Shown: positions 45,291-55,475, numbered from the stretch's first letter. The stretch: 64,000 nt of DNA from Furfurilactobacillus milii (GCF_021654115.1 NZ_JAIWJF010000005.1:62001-126000); one strand, 5' to 3'. Numbers and translations: made by a program. The notes: generated by a model not told the origin, from the letters alone.

Positions 45291-47033
45291 ATGATTGATC
45301 GACGTATCTTTCGCTTGCCCGGCATCACGAAGATGTTAATCGTTCTGGCAGGTTTAGTGTTACTGCAAGCGTTTAGCATTCTCTTTCAAGGTGTGTTCTT
45401 ATCGCGGACGCTGACGGATTTATGGAATCGGGAAGCTGAAACGCGCATTTTATGGCCCGTATTATTGTTTGCGGGCTTTTTTGCGTTAAGACAGATCTTA
45501 GTGATGCTGAAGAATCGGGTAATGCAGCCGTGGGCGGACCAAACGGTGTTTGATCTACGTCAACAGCTGCTACAGAAACTCGTGGCCATTGGTCCCAGCA
45601 TTGTTGCCAAACAGGGAACTGGGAAAGTTGTTACCATGGCACTGGATGGTATGAACCAAGTCAACACTTACTTGATGTTGGTTGTTATTAAGATTTTTGA
45701 CATGATGATTATTCCGACAGTATTGTTGGTTTACTTATTCTTTTTACGGTGGCAGGAAGCACTGTTCCTGTTAGTTATTTTTCCGGTCATTATTTTATTC
45801 ATGATTATCTTGGGTTATGCAGCCCGTGATAAGGCTAACCGTGAATTTGCCAGTTATACGCAGTTATCGAATAATTTCGTGGATGCATTGCGAGGGTTGC
45901 CGACATTAAAACAATTGGGCTTGAGTGAAGCCTATGCTGACAATATTTACGCCGTGTCTGAGGACCACCGTAAGCGGGTGATGGGGACGCTAACAATCGC
46001 CATTCTGTCAACGTTTGCGCTCGACTTTTTCACGACGTTGTCAATCGCCGTTGTCGCCGTTTTTCTAGGACTTGGCTTAGTAGCAGGTCACATCGCATTG
46101 TTCCCAGCATTAACCATTCTTATTTTGGCACCAGAGTATTTCTTACCAATTCGGAACTTTGCCAATGATTATCATGCCACGCTAAACGGTAAAAATGCGT
46201 TGACTGCCGTTCTTGAAGTGTTGAATACGCCAGTGCCAACGGATCGCAATTTGTTGACTGATCAGCAGGCTACGTGGACGTCCGAGAGTCAATTGCGTTT
46301 GGAACACGTTAATTTTGGCTATGACAAGCCTGATGAGACGGCCTTAACCGACATTAGTTTTACAGCGAACGGCTATCAAAAGATTGGTATTATTGGACCC
46401 TCGGGATCAGGAAAGTCAACCTTGATTAATTTACTTGGCGGCTTTTTAACGCCTAATAATCAAGATGCGGGTCGCATTTCGATAAATGGTGTTACAGTAC
46501 CACATCTCAGCCAGCAGGCTTGGCAGCGACAATTCTTATACATTCCTCAGGCGCCATATTTATTCCATGCGACGTTAGCGGATAACATTAAGTTTTATAC
46601 ACCAGACGCTGACGATGCGGCGGTTTCGCAAGCGATTGCCAGCGCTGGGTTGACGGACTGGGTGGCCACGCTGCCGGAGGGTTTGCAAACAGAAATTGGT
46701 GAAGGTGCCCGTGGTGTTTCGGGCGGGCAGGCACAAAGAATCGCTTTAGCGCGAGCCTTTTTGGATCAGAGTCGCCGCATTCTATTGTTTGATGAACCAA
46801 CTGCTCATTTGGATATTGAAACGGAAGTTGGCCTCAAAGAAACGATCAAACCAGTGTTTGCTAATCACTTAGTCTTTTTTGCCACTCACCGTTTACACTG
46901 GCTTAATGAAATGGATTATTTGCTGGTGATTGAGCACGGCCGAGTTGTGGAACAGGGCACGCCTGACGCACTGGCTAAGCAGAATGGGGCCTATACGGCG
47001 CTTCGTCGTGAAATGGGAGGTGATGCATTGTGA
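45291..47033 (+). CDS. cydD: Thiol reductant ABC exporter subunit CydD
   Basis: Fused ABC exporter half, 580 residues: six membrane segments in about residues 15-300, then the ATPase with Walker A GPSGSGKST, signature VSGGQAQR and Walker B ILLFDEPTAHLD. With the next gene it forms the heterodimer needed for cytochrome bd assembly, exporting cysteine/glutathione in E. coli; recent work also links it to haem. In Bacillus nomenclature this first gene is called cydC. It is separated from cydAB by element B and overlaps the next gene by four bases. Confidence 0.93.
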   Translation: MIDRRIFRLPGITKMLIVLAGLVLLQAFSILFQGVFLSRTLTDLWNREAETRILWPVLLFAGFFALRQILVMLKNRVMQPWADQTVFDLRQQLLQKLVAIGPSIVAKQGTGKVVTMALDGMNQVNTYLMLVVIKIFDMMIIPTVLLVYLFFLRWQEALFLLVIFPVIILFMIILGYAARDKANREFASYTQLSNNFVDALRGLPTLKQLGLSEAYADNIYAVSEDHRKRVMGTLTIAILSTFALDFFTTLSIAVVAVFLGLGLVAGHIALFPALTILILAPEYFLPIRNFANDYHATLNGKNALTAVLEVLNTPVPTDRNLLTDQQATWTSESQLRLEHVNFGYDKPDETALTDISFTANGYQKIGIIGPSGSGKSTLINLLGGFLTPNNQDAGRISINGVTVPHLSQQAWQRQFLYIPQAPYLFHATLADNIKFYTPDADDAAVSQAIASAGLTDWVATLPEGLQTEIGEGARGVSGGQAQRIALARAFLDQSRRILLFDEPTAHLDIETEVGLKETIKPVFANHLVFFATHRLHWLNEMDYLLVIEHGRVVEQGTPDALAKQNGAYTALRREMGGDAL

Positions 47034-48772
47034 ATGGATTCTTTGACACTTTTAAACACGATTCATGGGTAATGCCTTACCTTCGCAAATATCGCTTCTT
47101 GTTGGTTCTGGTACTACTGCTGGGCTTTTTGACCACTTTTACAGGGTCGGCGCTGATGTTTACCTCGGGGTATCTAATCAGTCGTGCGGCGCAACACCCC
47201 TTTAATATTATGTTGATTTATGCAACTATCGTTCTGGTCCGGGCATTTGGGATTGCCCGACCATCCTTTAAGTATGCTGAACGTTTAACCAGTCATAATT
47301 GGGTGCTCCGGATTGTGTCTGATTTTCGGAAGAAATTGTACCAATCTGTGGAGCGTGATGCGGTAGCGATTCGTCAACGTCATCAAACGGGGGATATTCT
47401 TGGACTATTAGCTGAAGATATTGCCCATATTGAGAATTTGTACTTACGAACGGTCTTTCCACTTATTGTAGGTTGGTTGCTGTATCTCTTCGTTGTAATT
47501 GCACTGGGGACTTTTAGTTGGCCGTTTGCTGCACTGATGGCCTTGTTGTTGGGCGTGATTGTGATTTTGATGCCGTTAGTGTCCGTCGCCTTAAACGGTG
47601 CTCGCGAGTTTCATCAGAAGAAAACACAACAACGCCTGTATACGTCCATGACGGATGCTGTGTTGGGAGTCAGCGACTGGATGATTTCTGGTCGCGAAAA
47701 AGATTTTATGGATCATCAAACGGGTCCGCTGACAGATATGCGCGACTTGCAAACGGCTGACAACAAGTTTCAATGGTGGCGCGATTTAGTTGTTCAGTTA
47801 ATGATTGGCGTTATTGCGGTCGTTATGATTTATTGGGCTGGCAGTTACTTTCAGACTAGTCATCTGGCACTGAACTGGATTGCTGCGTTTGTGTTGGCTA
47901 TTTTCCCAGCCACGGATGCCTTTGCTTCGATCCCCCAAGGTGTTTCAGAATGGCCGGTTTATCAAGATTCAATCAAACGTGTTAACCAGCTGGACCAAAA
48001 CATTGTGGCGCCAGTTGCTCAAACACACCTTGCTGCCGAAGATTTTGAGTCACTGACCATCGATCACGTTGATTTCAAGTATGCAGATGGTCAGCAGGCC
48101 GTGTTGTCCGACATTGATTGGACCATTAATCGTGGTGACAAAGTGGCATTACTCGGACCTTCAGGCACAGGAAAGTCTACGTTGCTGAAGTTAATGCTGG
48201 GAGATGAACAGCCAACTCAGGGGACAGTCAAACTGAATGGCATCACGATTGATAAACTTCAAGAGGATCGTGGCAAACTGTTTGGTGTGCTCGATCAACA
48301 ACCATACTTGTTTAATACAACAATTATAAATAACGTGCGTTTGGGCAATCTCTCTGCTACCGATGATCAGGTTAAAGCAGCCATTAAAGCGGTTGAACTG
48401 GAGCAGTTGGTTGAGAAATTGCCAAACGGCTACAATACGCTCGTTGAAGAAGCCGGTGCGCGATTCTCTGGTGGGGAGCGTCAGCGTTTTGCGCTTGCCA
48501 GAATTTTATTGCAGGATGCGCCGATTATTATCTTGGACGAACCAACTGTTTCGCTGGATCCTATCACTGAACATGAGTTGTTAAATACAATCTTTGATTT
48601 ATTGAAAGATAAAACAATCATTTGGGTCACTCATCATTTGGAAGGGATCACACATGTTGATTCGGTTCGTTTTCTTGAACATGGTCAGTTTGAAATGATT
48701 GGCAAACCGCATGAGTTGTATCAGACAAGTGACCGGTTTAGAAGCCTTTATGATCTTGATAAAGGTCGCTAA
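47030..48772 (+). CDS. cydC: Thiol reductant ABC exporter subunit CydC
   Basis: Second half of the CydDC exporter, 580 residues. Membrane part about residues 15-300; ATPase with Walker A GPSGTGKST, signature FSGGERQR and Walker B IIILDEPTVSLD. GTG start overlaps the stop of the previous gene by four bases, with GGGAGGTG just upstream. Called cydD in Bacillus. A terminator follows at 48863. Confidence 0.93.
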   Translation: MNGFFDTFKHDSWVMPYLRKYRFLLVLVLLLGFLTTFTGSALMFTSGYLISRAAQHPFNIMLIYATIVLVRAFGIARPSFKYAERLTSHNWVLRIVSDFRKKLYQSVERDAVAIRQRHQTGDILGLLAEDIAHIENLYLRTVFPLIVGWLLYLFVVIALGTFSWPFAALMALLLGVIVILMPLVSVALNGAREFHQKKTQQRLYTSMTDAVLGVSDWMISGREKDFMDHQTGPLTDMRDLQTADNKFQWWRDLVVQLMIGVIAVVMIYWAGSYFQTSHLALNWIAAFVLAIFPATDAFASIPQGVSEWPVYQDSIKRVNQLDQNIVAPVAQTHLAAEDFESLTIDHVDFKYADGQQAVLSDIDWTINRGDKVALLGPSGTGKSTLLKLMLGDEQPTQGTVKLNGITIDKLQEDRGKLFGVLDQQPYLFNTTIINNVRLGNLSATDDQVKAAIKAVELEQLVEKLPNGYNTLVEEAGARFSGGERQRFALARILLQDAPIIILDEPTVSLDPITEHELLNTIFDLLKDKTIIWVTHHLEGITHVDSVRFLEHGQFEMIGKPHELYQTSDRFRSLYDLDKGR

Positions 48773-48862
48773 AACATGATTTAAAACAGTACGTTAAGAT
48801 TGTGTTGTTAATGGCAAAAATCGTGATGCACGGTTGTTTCGAAAATAAGTTGCATGCTAAAG

Positions 48863-48897
48863 ACACCTTATTCTGGATGACGGAATAAGGTGTTTTT
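48863..48897 (+). terminator. Terminator of the cyd operon
   Basis: ACACCTTATTC pairs with GAATAAGGTGT across a short loop and is followed by five T. The surrounding interval 48773-49053 holds no gene; a TATAAT at 48989-48994 without a good -35 may belong to the next operon. Confidence 0.88.
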
Positions 48898-49053
48898 AGT
48901 GTGCAGTGTTTTTAAGACTCAGAACAAACGACCAAGCGTTTAATAAGCGTACTGATAATGGATAGTGATTCATTTTGAATAAATCGCGTATAATATGACC
49001 TAAACGTAGCGGTCTTTTTATAAAATTATGAGTTTTAGCAGAGGAGGGATTGT

Positions 49054-50226
49054 GTGGCTCTTTCATTTAACGCATTGATGGATGCAGTACCGATTGTAAT
49101 TGAGGCTGGCAATGTGCCAAATATTGTTGGCGAGGCCGGGATTGGCAAGTCGGCTTTAGTGGCAGCCGTTGCGCAAAAGATGAATGCGCAACTCTTTACG
49201 ACGGTTGTCAGCCTGTCTGAAAAGGGTGATCTAGCAATCCCAGTGCCACCACTAACGGCAGATAGCTTCATTCAAACGGACCAGTATGGACGTTTAGCTG
49301 ACGTTCAGTATGGTTATGCGCATACCTTGGTGGCCATCATTCAATATGCGGAAGAGCATCCGGACCAGCCGATTATTTGGTTCCTCGATGAATTTAACCG
49401 TGGCACCCAGGCCGTTCAAAGCGAGCTAATGAACCTAGTGTTACAACGACAGATTAATGATTTGGTGCTACCACAGCAGGTTAAGCTCGTATTGGCTGAA
49501 AATCCGGACTCACAAATGCAAGGTTTTGCTGATTCGCTATACGGTGTCACGGCCGGTGATGATGCCATTAAAGACCGCACCACCCGGCTAGTGATGAGTG
49601 CCAGTACACCAGATTGGTTAGTCTGGGCGCAGCAAACTGATAGTACAGGAAATCCCAATATTATTCAGCCAGTGCGCGATTATTTGACGCAGCAGCCAAA
49701 TGATTTACGGCCATTGCAACACGACGAAGATGTTTACCCAACACCACGGTCATGGCAACGCGTGTCAACTAATTTATCGCAATTAGATGACGCGCCTAAG
49801 GAAGTTCGACAAGCACTTCAGTTTGACATCATCACGGGTGATTTAGGCGAAACAGTAGGGGCTAAATTTAATCAATTTTTGTCTCGAGGGATCACCGTCA
49901 CTGATTTGTTTAAACATGCGGATACGGATGCTACTCCTGACGAACAAGTTAATGCTGCTTTCACTGCCTTATCGGTTGGCGAACAGCAATCGTTACTAAT
50001 TGCGGCAGGAAAATTGACTGAGATGCCGTTAACCACGGGCATCTACGCTGCTAGGTGGCTGAGCTTGCTGCAACAACTTCCCGTCGACGGCCAGTTTGCC
50101 GTGGTCAATTCGTTGGGCCAGCAAAATGGTTGGCTGATTGCACTGCAACAAGCTACTGACGCAGCTTCAAAGACACTAGCTAAAACGGTGTTGAATATTA
50201 TGAACGGCCAGGCCTTTAATGCATGA
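49054..50226 (+). CDS. MoxR-type AAA ATPase
   Basis: 390 residues. Walker A GEAGIGKS at residues 26-33, Walker B IIWFLDEFNRG near residue 108 and a sensor-1 Asn in LVLAENPD place it in the AAA_5/MoxR group. Such ATPases act as chaperones that load or activate a partner with a VWA domain. The partner is the next gene, whose ATG overlaps this stop by four bases. The C-terminal half (about 230-390) is helical and not assigned. GTG start after GGAGGG. The specific target is not known. Confidence 0.85.
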   Translation: MALSFNALMDAVPIVIEAGNVPNIVGEAGIGKSALVAAVAQKMNAQLFTTVVSLSEKGDLAIPVPPLTADSFIQTDQYGRLADVQYGYAHTLVAIIQYAEEHPDQPIIWFLDEFNRGTQAVQSELMNLVLQRQINDLVLPQQVKLVLAENPDSQMQGFADSLYGVTAGDDAIKDRTTRLVMSASTPDWLVWAQQTDSTGNPNIIQPVRDYLTQQPNDLRPLQHDEDVYPTPRSWQRVSTNLSQLDDAPKEVRQALQFDIITGDLGETVGAKFNQFLSRGITVTDLFKHADTDATPDEQVNAAFTALSVGEQQSLLIAAGKLTEMPLTTGIYAARWLSLLQQLPVDGQFAVVNSLGQQNGWLIALQQATDAASKTLAKTVLNIMNGQAFNA

Positions 50227-51620
50227 GTGGCATTAACATCAACCAAGCATTGCAACAATTTCATCAACAAATGAAGGCGAACCGAAACGAAAGTGAGCAG
50301 GTCTTACAGGCGGCTATTATGCATCTTTTACAGCAGCAACCTGTTTACGGACAGCTAATCGCTCAGTTACCACGGCAACACGTAACGACGCCCTCAGAAG
50401 GATTAAGGGATGAAGAGCGTGCGTTTGCGCCATTATTCGGCTTAGCGTGGTCACAATCGACACTCATATTGCGCGTTAATGATTGTCACTGGCAACAAGC
50501 GCAAAATGAAGGGGTGTTGTTGGCATTATTAGTTCATGAGGCCTTGCATCTGCTGTGGCAGCATCCGTTGCGTTACTTACATGAATCAGGACAAAACGTC
50601 GATATCGCTACTGATGTTGCAATCAATCAGGTGATGACCACACAGATCCCGGGTGCCTGGACACTTAGATGGTTGAATCAACGTTTACAACGCCAATTAC
50701 CGAGTAACGCTGATTCCGCCGTTTATTTAGCCGCTTTGAACAAAGTTAGTGCGGATTCCACAAATCATGACCACACGACCAGTAAAACATTGTCGTCATC
50801 ACAAGGCTCAATAACAGATAAAAAAATATCCTCACAAGTTCGTCACACAGATGGGGCGGGGCGACAGCAAGATGAATATTTTAACGAACCAAAGCGTAAT
50901 GAACTACACCTCGTTGATAGTCACGACGGCTGGGCCAGTTCGTCGGTAAACGATGAGCTAGCCCGTGCTAATTTGCGTCAACGAATTAATCAGGCGTTAG
51001 CGCGAACCACACTTACTCAACGCGGGAAGCTACCGAGTAGTGTTCAGGCAAAGTTAGCTAGTTTTGTACAACAACGCGCGCAGTTGCCGTGGACCGCAAT
51101 ATTAAGCAAATTAATCGGCACCGTGCCACATGGCAAACAGGATAGCCGAGCAAGATTCGATCGTCGTCAACCACAGCGCATGGCACTGCCCGGGCAAATA
51201 GCGAGAAGACGGGTCACTGTTACGGTCTTTATTGATGAATCGGCATCGATTTCAACGCAGACGACCGTTCGGTTTATCAATGAATTGACTGGTTTAACGC
51301 GTGCATATGAATTTGTACTCACCATTTTTCCGTTTGATGCCGCGATTCACGATCCCATCACATTGTCATCGTCCTCACAGGTTGCCGACAAACTACATGC
51401 ACGCCACGTTGGTGGAGGCACAAGCTTCCAAAGTGTTTTCGATTATTTGAAGGCTGATCGTTCGCAGACACCGACGTCACTCATTGTCATATTGACGGAC
51501 GGTGAGGGTGAAACAAATATTGATGCACACGGTTATCATCGCGTTGTATGGGTATTAGTTGGTCAACAAGAATTGAGTGTGCAAACGCCGCCAGGTTGGG
51601 TGGCAAATATTAACGAGTAA
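50223..51620 (+). CDS. VWA-like protein with HExxH metallopeptidase domain
   Basis: 465 residues, of the DUF2201 type. The N-terminal domain has a zinc-metallopeptidase motif H105-E-A-L-H109. A hydrophilic low-complexity linker (about 175-235) follows. The C-terminal VWA-like domain has a MIDAS-type DESAS (near residue 336) and a later ILTDGEGE. The MoxR plus VWA pairing is a known two-component layout for assembling or inserting cofactors into other proteins, and for stress functions. It is translationally coupled to the MoxR gene. The actual substrate is unknown. Confidence 0.82.
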   Translation: MSGININQALQQFHQQMKANRNESEQVLQAAIMHLLQQQPVYGQLIAQLPRQHVTTPSEGLRDEERAFAPLFGLAWSQSTLILRVNDCHWQQAQNEGVLLALLVHEALHLLWQHPLRYLHESGQNVDIATDVAINQVMTTQIPGAWTLRWLNQRLQRQLPSNADSAVYLAALNKVSADSTNHDHTTSKTLSSSQGSITDKKISSQVRHTDGAGRQQDEYFNEPKRNELHLVDSHDGWASSSVNDELARANLRQRINQALARTTLTQRGKLPSSVQAKLASFVQQRAQLPWTAILSKLIGTVPHGKQDSRARFDRRQPQRMALPGQIARRRVTVTVFIDESASISTQTTVRFINELTGLTRAYEFVLTIFPFDAAIHDPITLSSSSQVADKLHARHVGGGTSFQSVFDYLKADRSQTPTSLIVILTDGEGETNIDAHGYHRVVWVLVGQQELSVQTPPGWVANINE

Positions 51621-51633
51621 GGAGAACAAGTTC

Positions 51634-51933
51634 ATGGCCGCAGTTACAATGACAGATGCAGATTGGCAAGATTACTTAAACAAGACCCCACGCGCCATCC
51701 GCGCAGCGAGTTTGTTGACGGATCAATGGCAATCGGTATTGGTCGACAATCCACTGTTCATTTCCATGATAAGCGTTGCTGATTTGGTTTATGCTAACCG
51801 ACTTGCTGTTAATGAGGTGCAACCAAACGTTGAATGGCCACTTGACACGTACGCGCATCGCCAGCAGTTTCGTCGGCACTACGCCCGCTACTTAACGCCT
51901 GATAGTAACACGTGGCTGAAGCGGGAAGATTAA
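51634..51933 (+). CDS. Small protein of unknown function, third gene of MoxR-VWA operon
   Basis: 99 residues. The ATG at 51634 follows AAGGAGA; an in-frame extension into the previous gene is not supported. It is soluble and mostly helical by composition, with several Trp and Tyr and a His/Arg-rich stretch (YAHRQQFRRHYARY) near residues 72-85. No family was recognised. Cotranscription with the two genes before it is likely because only 13 bases separate them and a terminator follows. It may be a target or adaptor of the MoxR-VWA pair; this is inference. Confidence 0.7.
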   Translation: MAAVTMTDADWQDYLNKTPRAIRAASLLTDQWQSVLVDNPLFISMISVADLVYANRLAVNEVQPNVEWPLDTYAHRQQFRRHYARYLTPDSNTWLKRED

Positions 51934-51956
51934 GCGTTAAACAAGAGCTGAAACTA

Positions 51957-52002
51957 AAATAACCGCCAACGAGTTGTGAAAATCGTTGGCGGTTATTTTT
52001 TG
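51957..52002. terminator. Bidirectional terminator after the MoxR operon
   Basis: AACCGCCAACGA pairs with TCGTTGGCGGTT, extended by A and T at the base, and followed by TATTTTTT. On the minus strand it can serve the convergent glycosyltransferase gene. Confidence 0.9.
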
Positions 52003-52018
52003 GATTTAAAACATCTGG

Positions 52019-54133
52019 TTAGTCCAGTTTAGGTTCTTTCCAGTCAGGGTTTGGCCAGTATTCGAGACCAAGCGAGCTGATGATGGCTAGAATCGCAAAA
52101 CTAATGAATAATAGTTGATATTGTTTGCTAGAAATAATTGGCGTATTAAACACATTTAATACGTGATAGAGCAGGTACCGGTGGGGATGCCCACTGATTG
52201 CGTGGGTTGATAACGGCAGGTACGGACTAGCAGTAGCCGGAATGTACAACGGTTGGTTGGTTCGATTCGTGATTCGCAATGTGTAAGTGCCAGGATCTTG
52301 CAGCGTGTTTGCTGTTCCAGCATCTACATCCAATGACGACCACTGGTAAACGGTTTGCCGATTCATGCGCAATCCAACCGAGAAGTTTTCCGATTGACTG
52401 GCCACATCAGGTAAATTCAACTGACTAAATGGTCGTTTGGCAACAATCTTCTCAGAAAGCGAGTGATGTGGCGTTAGTTTAATCGCGTCATGCTGTGCGT
52501 AGTTGGACACCATCTGTGAGGAAACCGTTTGTGTTTGGACAACAGGGGTGGCGACCAGTGGCTGGCGATTGTGGTGATCCGCATAACCTAAACCGATGGC
52601 AAAAATAAGCAGAGTAACGATCCCGGTCCATGTCCGGCCACGCTCACCATACGCTGGATGGGCGAAAAACTGCTGCAACAAATCGCTAATATCATGCAGT
52701 CCCGTGGCCGCCATCATGAACAGGAAGGGAAAGGTAACGTATGCGTAATGAGCATCGACTGTCCAGAACAACATGTGCATCCCATAAATCCCTAGGACGA
52801 TTAATTCATAGAACAATACTTGGTTACGACGAGGGGATAACATTTCAAACACAGATCCGATCAGCATGGCGCCTAAAACAGTGATGTAAACGATCTGCGT
52901 TAAATTGACTAGTAAGAATTGTAATTTGTTTTTGTGTTCCTGATAGAAACTTGGCTGTTTGAAGAATTGATTTGGTGATTGGAACATCCCCAAGTTACCG
53001 GTGGACCACATCGTCATGGTCTTTTGATAACTTTGTTTGATGATTCCCCAAACGCCAGCATCTTGAAGCCGGTCGGAAAGAATTTTGTGTGTCGCTTTAA
53101 TATTTTCTTTGCGACCGTGACCACTCATTGCTTGAGCGTCATGTTCGTTGAAGCGACCTTCACTGTCCTGATTCAATCCCATAGCTGTCCAAGCGGAGGT
53201 CGGTAAAGTTTTGCTTTGGTTGACGTGGTAACCATAGTGTGACTGAACAGCATGACTGACGCCAACGCCAGCTAGCCAAATTGCGGCAAACACAACTAGG
53301 CCAATCAGGCCACGGACAACAGATGTCCGATTAATTCGAGCGGCTAATAGCCAATAAATCAGAATGGCAATTGGCACAATTAGTAGGTTAGGTTTGATTA
53401 AATAGCCGATTGTGAACGTTACACCGAGTAATGCAGCATACCCGGCTTTAGACAGCGGTTGTTGTCGTGAAAAGTAACGATTAAGAAAAACGACCATCAT
53501 CAGCGGAATAACAACCGCAACCGAATCAACATAGAAGTTGAGCGCGAACCAGTAAAAAGGTGCAAAACTGGCAGCAAGAATGGCAAACATCGCTGCTGAA
53601 CTGGCCGCCACATAACGACGAATTAAGCGCCAACTCATGATCAAAGTAAAGTCGATCAAGATGAAATTAAGAACGTTCAGCACATAACCGGTGGCGACGG
53701 CCGAATGAACATGAAACAACTCAATGATCCAGGTGAGAAAAATGGTTAGGTTAACATTGTGTGGATACCAAGCGAAATAGCTAAACCAATGATGTGACCC
53801 ATTGGCTAAATTTAGCGCTTGTAAACGCATTAAGGCAGGGTCTGTATTACCGATGCCGACGAAGTGAAAGGCTAAATACACCTGAACAGCCACAGCAATG
53901 ACAAGCACCACCGTGCTGACCCAATTGGCCACTTTTGCGGATGCACGACCCAGCCACATATTAATCACGACCATGAATACCCCGATGGTGAGTGACATGA
54001 AAAATAAACTTGAAGGTTGAAGCCACAGGGCCTGACCAAAGTCGCCTGATTGACGAGCTAGGGCCGTGAAAAAAATAACGCCAAAAATGATGGCGGTGAT
54101 GGCGGCCACTGCGCGGCGTAATGCAATTTGAAT
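52019..54133 (-). CDS. Membrane GT-C glycosyltransferase-like protein
   Basis: About 704 residues with at least 11 hydrophobic segments and a soluble C-terminal part before a last segment. The first large loop (about 80-110) carries the acidic GNTDPALMR and later WYPHNVNL, fitting GT-C (GT39/ArnT-like) enzymes that move sugars from polyprenyl-phosphate carriers outside the membrane. The first ordinary start codon in frame is GTG at 54109, but the only ribosome binding site, GGGAGG, lies 32 bases further up. The frame stays open to an ATT at 54133, eight bases after GGAGG, giving IQIALRRAVAAI as start. I therefore prefer the ATT. A function in wall glycosylation is likely; the target is unknown. 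Confidence 0.78.
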   Translation of the reverse strand: MQIALRRAVAAITAIIFGVIFFTALARQSGDFGQALWLQPSSLFFMSLTIGVFMVVINMWLGRASAKVANWVSTVVLVIAVAVQVYLAFHFVGIGNTDPALMRLQALNLANGSHHWFSYFAWYPHNVNLTIFLTWIIELFHVHSAVATGYVLNVLNFILIDFTLIMSWRLIRRYVAASSAAMFAILAASFAPFYWFALNFYVDSVAVVIPLMMVVFLNRYFSRQQPLSKAGYAALLGVTFTIGYLIKPNLLIVPIAILIYWLLAARINRTSVVRGLIGLVVFAAIWLAGVGVSHAVQSHYGYHVNQSKTLPTSAWTAMGLNQDSEGRFNEHDAQAMSGHGRKENIKATHKILSDRLQDAGVWGIIKQSYQKTMTMWSTGNLGMFQSPNQFFKQPSFYQEHKNKLQFLLVNLTQIVYITVLGAMLIGSVFEMLSPRRNQVLFYELIVLGIYGMHMLFWTVDAHYAYVTFPFLFMMAATGLHDISDLLQQFFAHPAYGERGRTWTGIVTLLIFAIGLGYADHHNRQPLVATPVVQTQTVSSQMVSNYAQHDAIKLTPHHSLSEKIVAKRPFSQLNLPDVASQSENFSVGLRMNRQTVYQWSSLDVDAGTANTLQDPGTYTLRITNRTNQPLYIPATASPYLPLSTHAISGHPHRYLLYHVLNVFNTPIISSKQYQLLFISFAILAIISSLGLEYWPNPDWKEPKLD

Positions 54134-54229
54134 GATGGTAACCTCCCAATGATTCCAGTTAAATATATTCTACCCATCCTGACAAATGAATGCTATACAA
54201 AGGTCAGTCAAATGTGAGCATTTATTTAT

Positions 54230-54271
54230 TAAAAGACCGCCTAATAGCACTGTTTAGTGTTATTAGGCGGT
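54230..54271 (-). terminator. Terminator of the polyprenyl diphosphate synthase gene
   Basis: ACCGCCTAATA and TATTAGGCGGT form an 11-pair stem. On the minus strand it is followed by CTTTTAAT. It ends 24 bases after the stop of the gene. Confidence 0.82.
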
Positions 54272-54294
54272 GTTTATGACATTCTTGTTATTTT

Positions 54295-55269
54295 TTAAGC
54301 GTGCCGAACTAACAGTTGTGAGACAAGAGCACCCAATTCAGTTGCCAGTGGTTCTGGCAGGGTAGCAATTAGTGATTGTGCTTTTTCTGTGTATTGTTGC
54401 GCCAACTGTTCCGAACGCGTCGGTCCGTCTAAGTCGATGACGTGTTGAGTGATTGTTTGGATAGCACCATCACTGAGGTGTTGCTGGTCTTGAAGATGTT
54501 GGGCAAACCAATCAGGGTCGTTTTGACTTGCGAGAATGAGGGGAAGGGTGAACACACCCTCCCTTAAATCATGGCGAAGCGGTTTTGTGGCTGTTGACGG
54601 ATTAGCGACATAATCTAAAATGTCATCCCTGATTTGATAGGCCATCCCCAATGCAATCCCAATTTGCTGCGCCACTTTGGCCTCACTTGATGTTCCCTTG
54701 CTGATGACAACGCCAAATTGCATCGCAAAACCGAACAAACGGGCTGTTTTACCCTCGACCTCTGTTAAGTAATCAGCCACTGTTGTTTGCGGATCAAAGT
54801 TTAAAGCGAGCTGGTTGAGTTCACCGGCTAAAATAAACCGCATAATATCATTAGCCGACTGAATTTCAGCATGACTATCCGTGGCTTTCAAAATTTCATC
54901 GAAGTAACTGGTAAACAGGAAATCACCTGTGTAGATGGCGGTTTTATTGCCATGGCGAACTTGTAAAGTTGGCTGACCATGACGTAGCTCAGCATCATCT
55001 AGCACGTCATCGTGAATCAAAGTTGCTACGTGTAACAATTCGATGGCCGCCGCCGCTGCTTGCTGTCGCTTTTCATCCTGAACAGGCCCCAAGTGTGCAA
55101 ACATGTAAAATAACCCAGGTCGCAACAGTTTGCCGCCACTGGTGAGTAAACCAGTGACTTGTTGATCAATTTCGGCATTTCCAGAATGAACCGTTGTTGC
55201 GAGGTACTGTGTCAGATCATTTAGTTTTCTATTGATGGTCGGAAATTGTTGCCAAAGTGCGTGCACCAT
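54295..55269 (-). CDS. Polyprenyl diphosphate synthase (trans)
   Basis: Chain-elongating prenyltransferase that makes the long isoprenoid tail of menaquinone, about 324 residues. The first aspartate-rich motif is HDDVLDD (near residue 80) and the second is RDDILDY (near residue 205). The Met at 55269 is preferred because the Met at 55281 directly abuts GAGAGG; spacing of 12 is longer than usual. It is divergent from menA, which attaches the tail, so the two make a quinone unit. Heptaprenyl or solanesyl chain length cannot be fixed by sequence. Confidence 0.88.
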   Translation of the reverse strand: MVHALWQQFPTINRKLNDLTQYLATTVHSGNAEIDQQVTGLLTSGGKLLRPGLFYMFAHLGPVQDEKRQQAAAAAIELLHVATLIHDDVLDDAELRHGQPTLQVRHGNKTAIYTGDFLFTSYFDEILKATDSHAEIQSANDIMRFILAGELNQLALNFDPQTTVADYLTEVEGKTARLFGFAMQFGVVISKGTSSEAKVAQQIGIALGMAYQIRDDILDYVANPSTATKPLRHDLREGVFTLPLILASQNDPDWFAQHLQDQQHLSDGAIQTITQHVIDLDGPTRSEQLAQQYTEKAQSLIATLPEPLATELGALVSQLLVRHA

Positions 55270-55475
55270 GTTGGTGAACATCCTCTCTGTGTAAAACGGT
55301 CATTAAACCGCATTATGTAAATTAGTTTAGTTAGAATTGGTGAAATGAACTTGGCAACATGCCCTGACGTGGGCATAATGAAAGTATCGAACTAACTATT
55401 TTTCATGCTACAGAATCGATGAAAACTTGTCAACGAAAGGCTTTGCGCCATACTAAAATGTTTTGAGGGGTCAAA

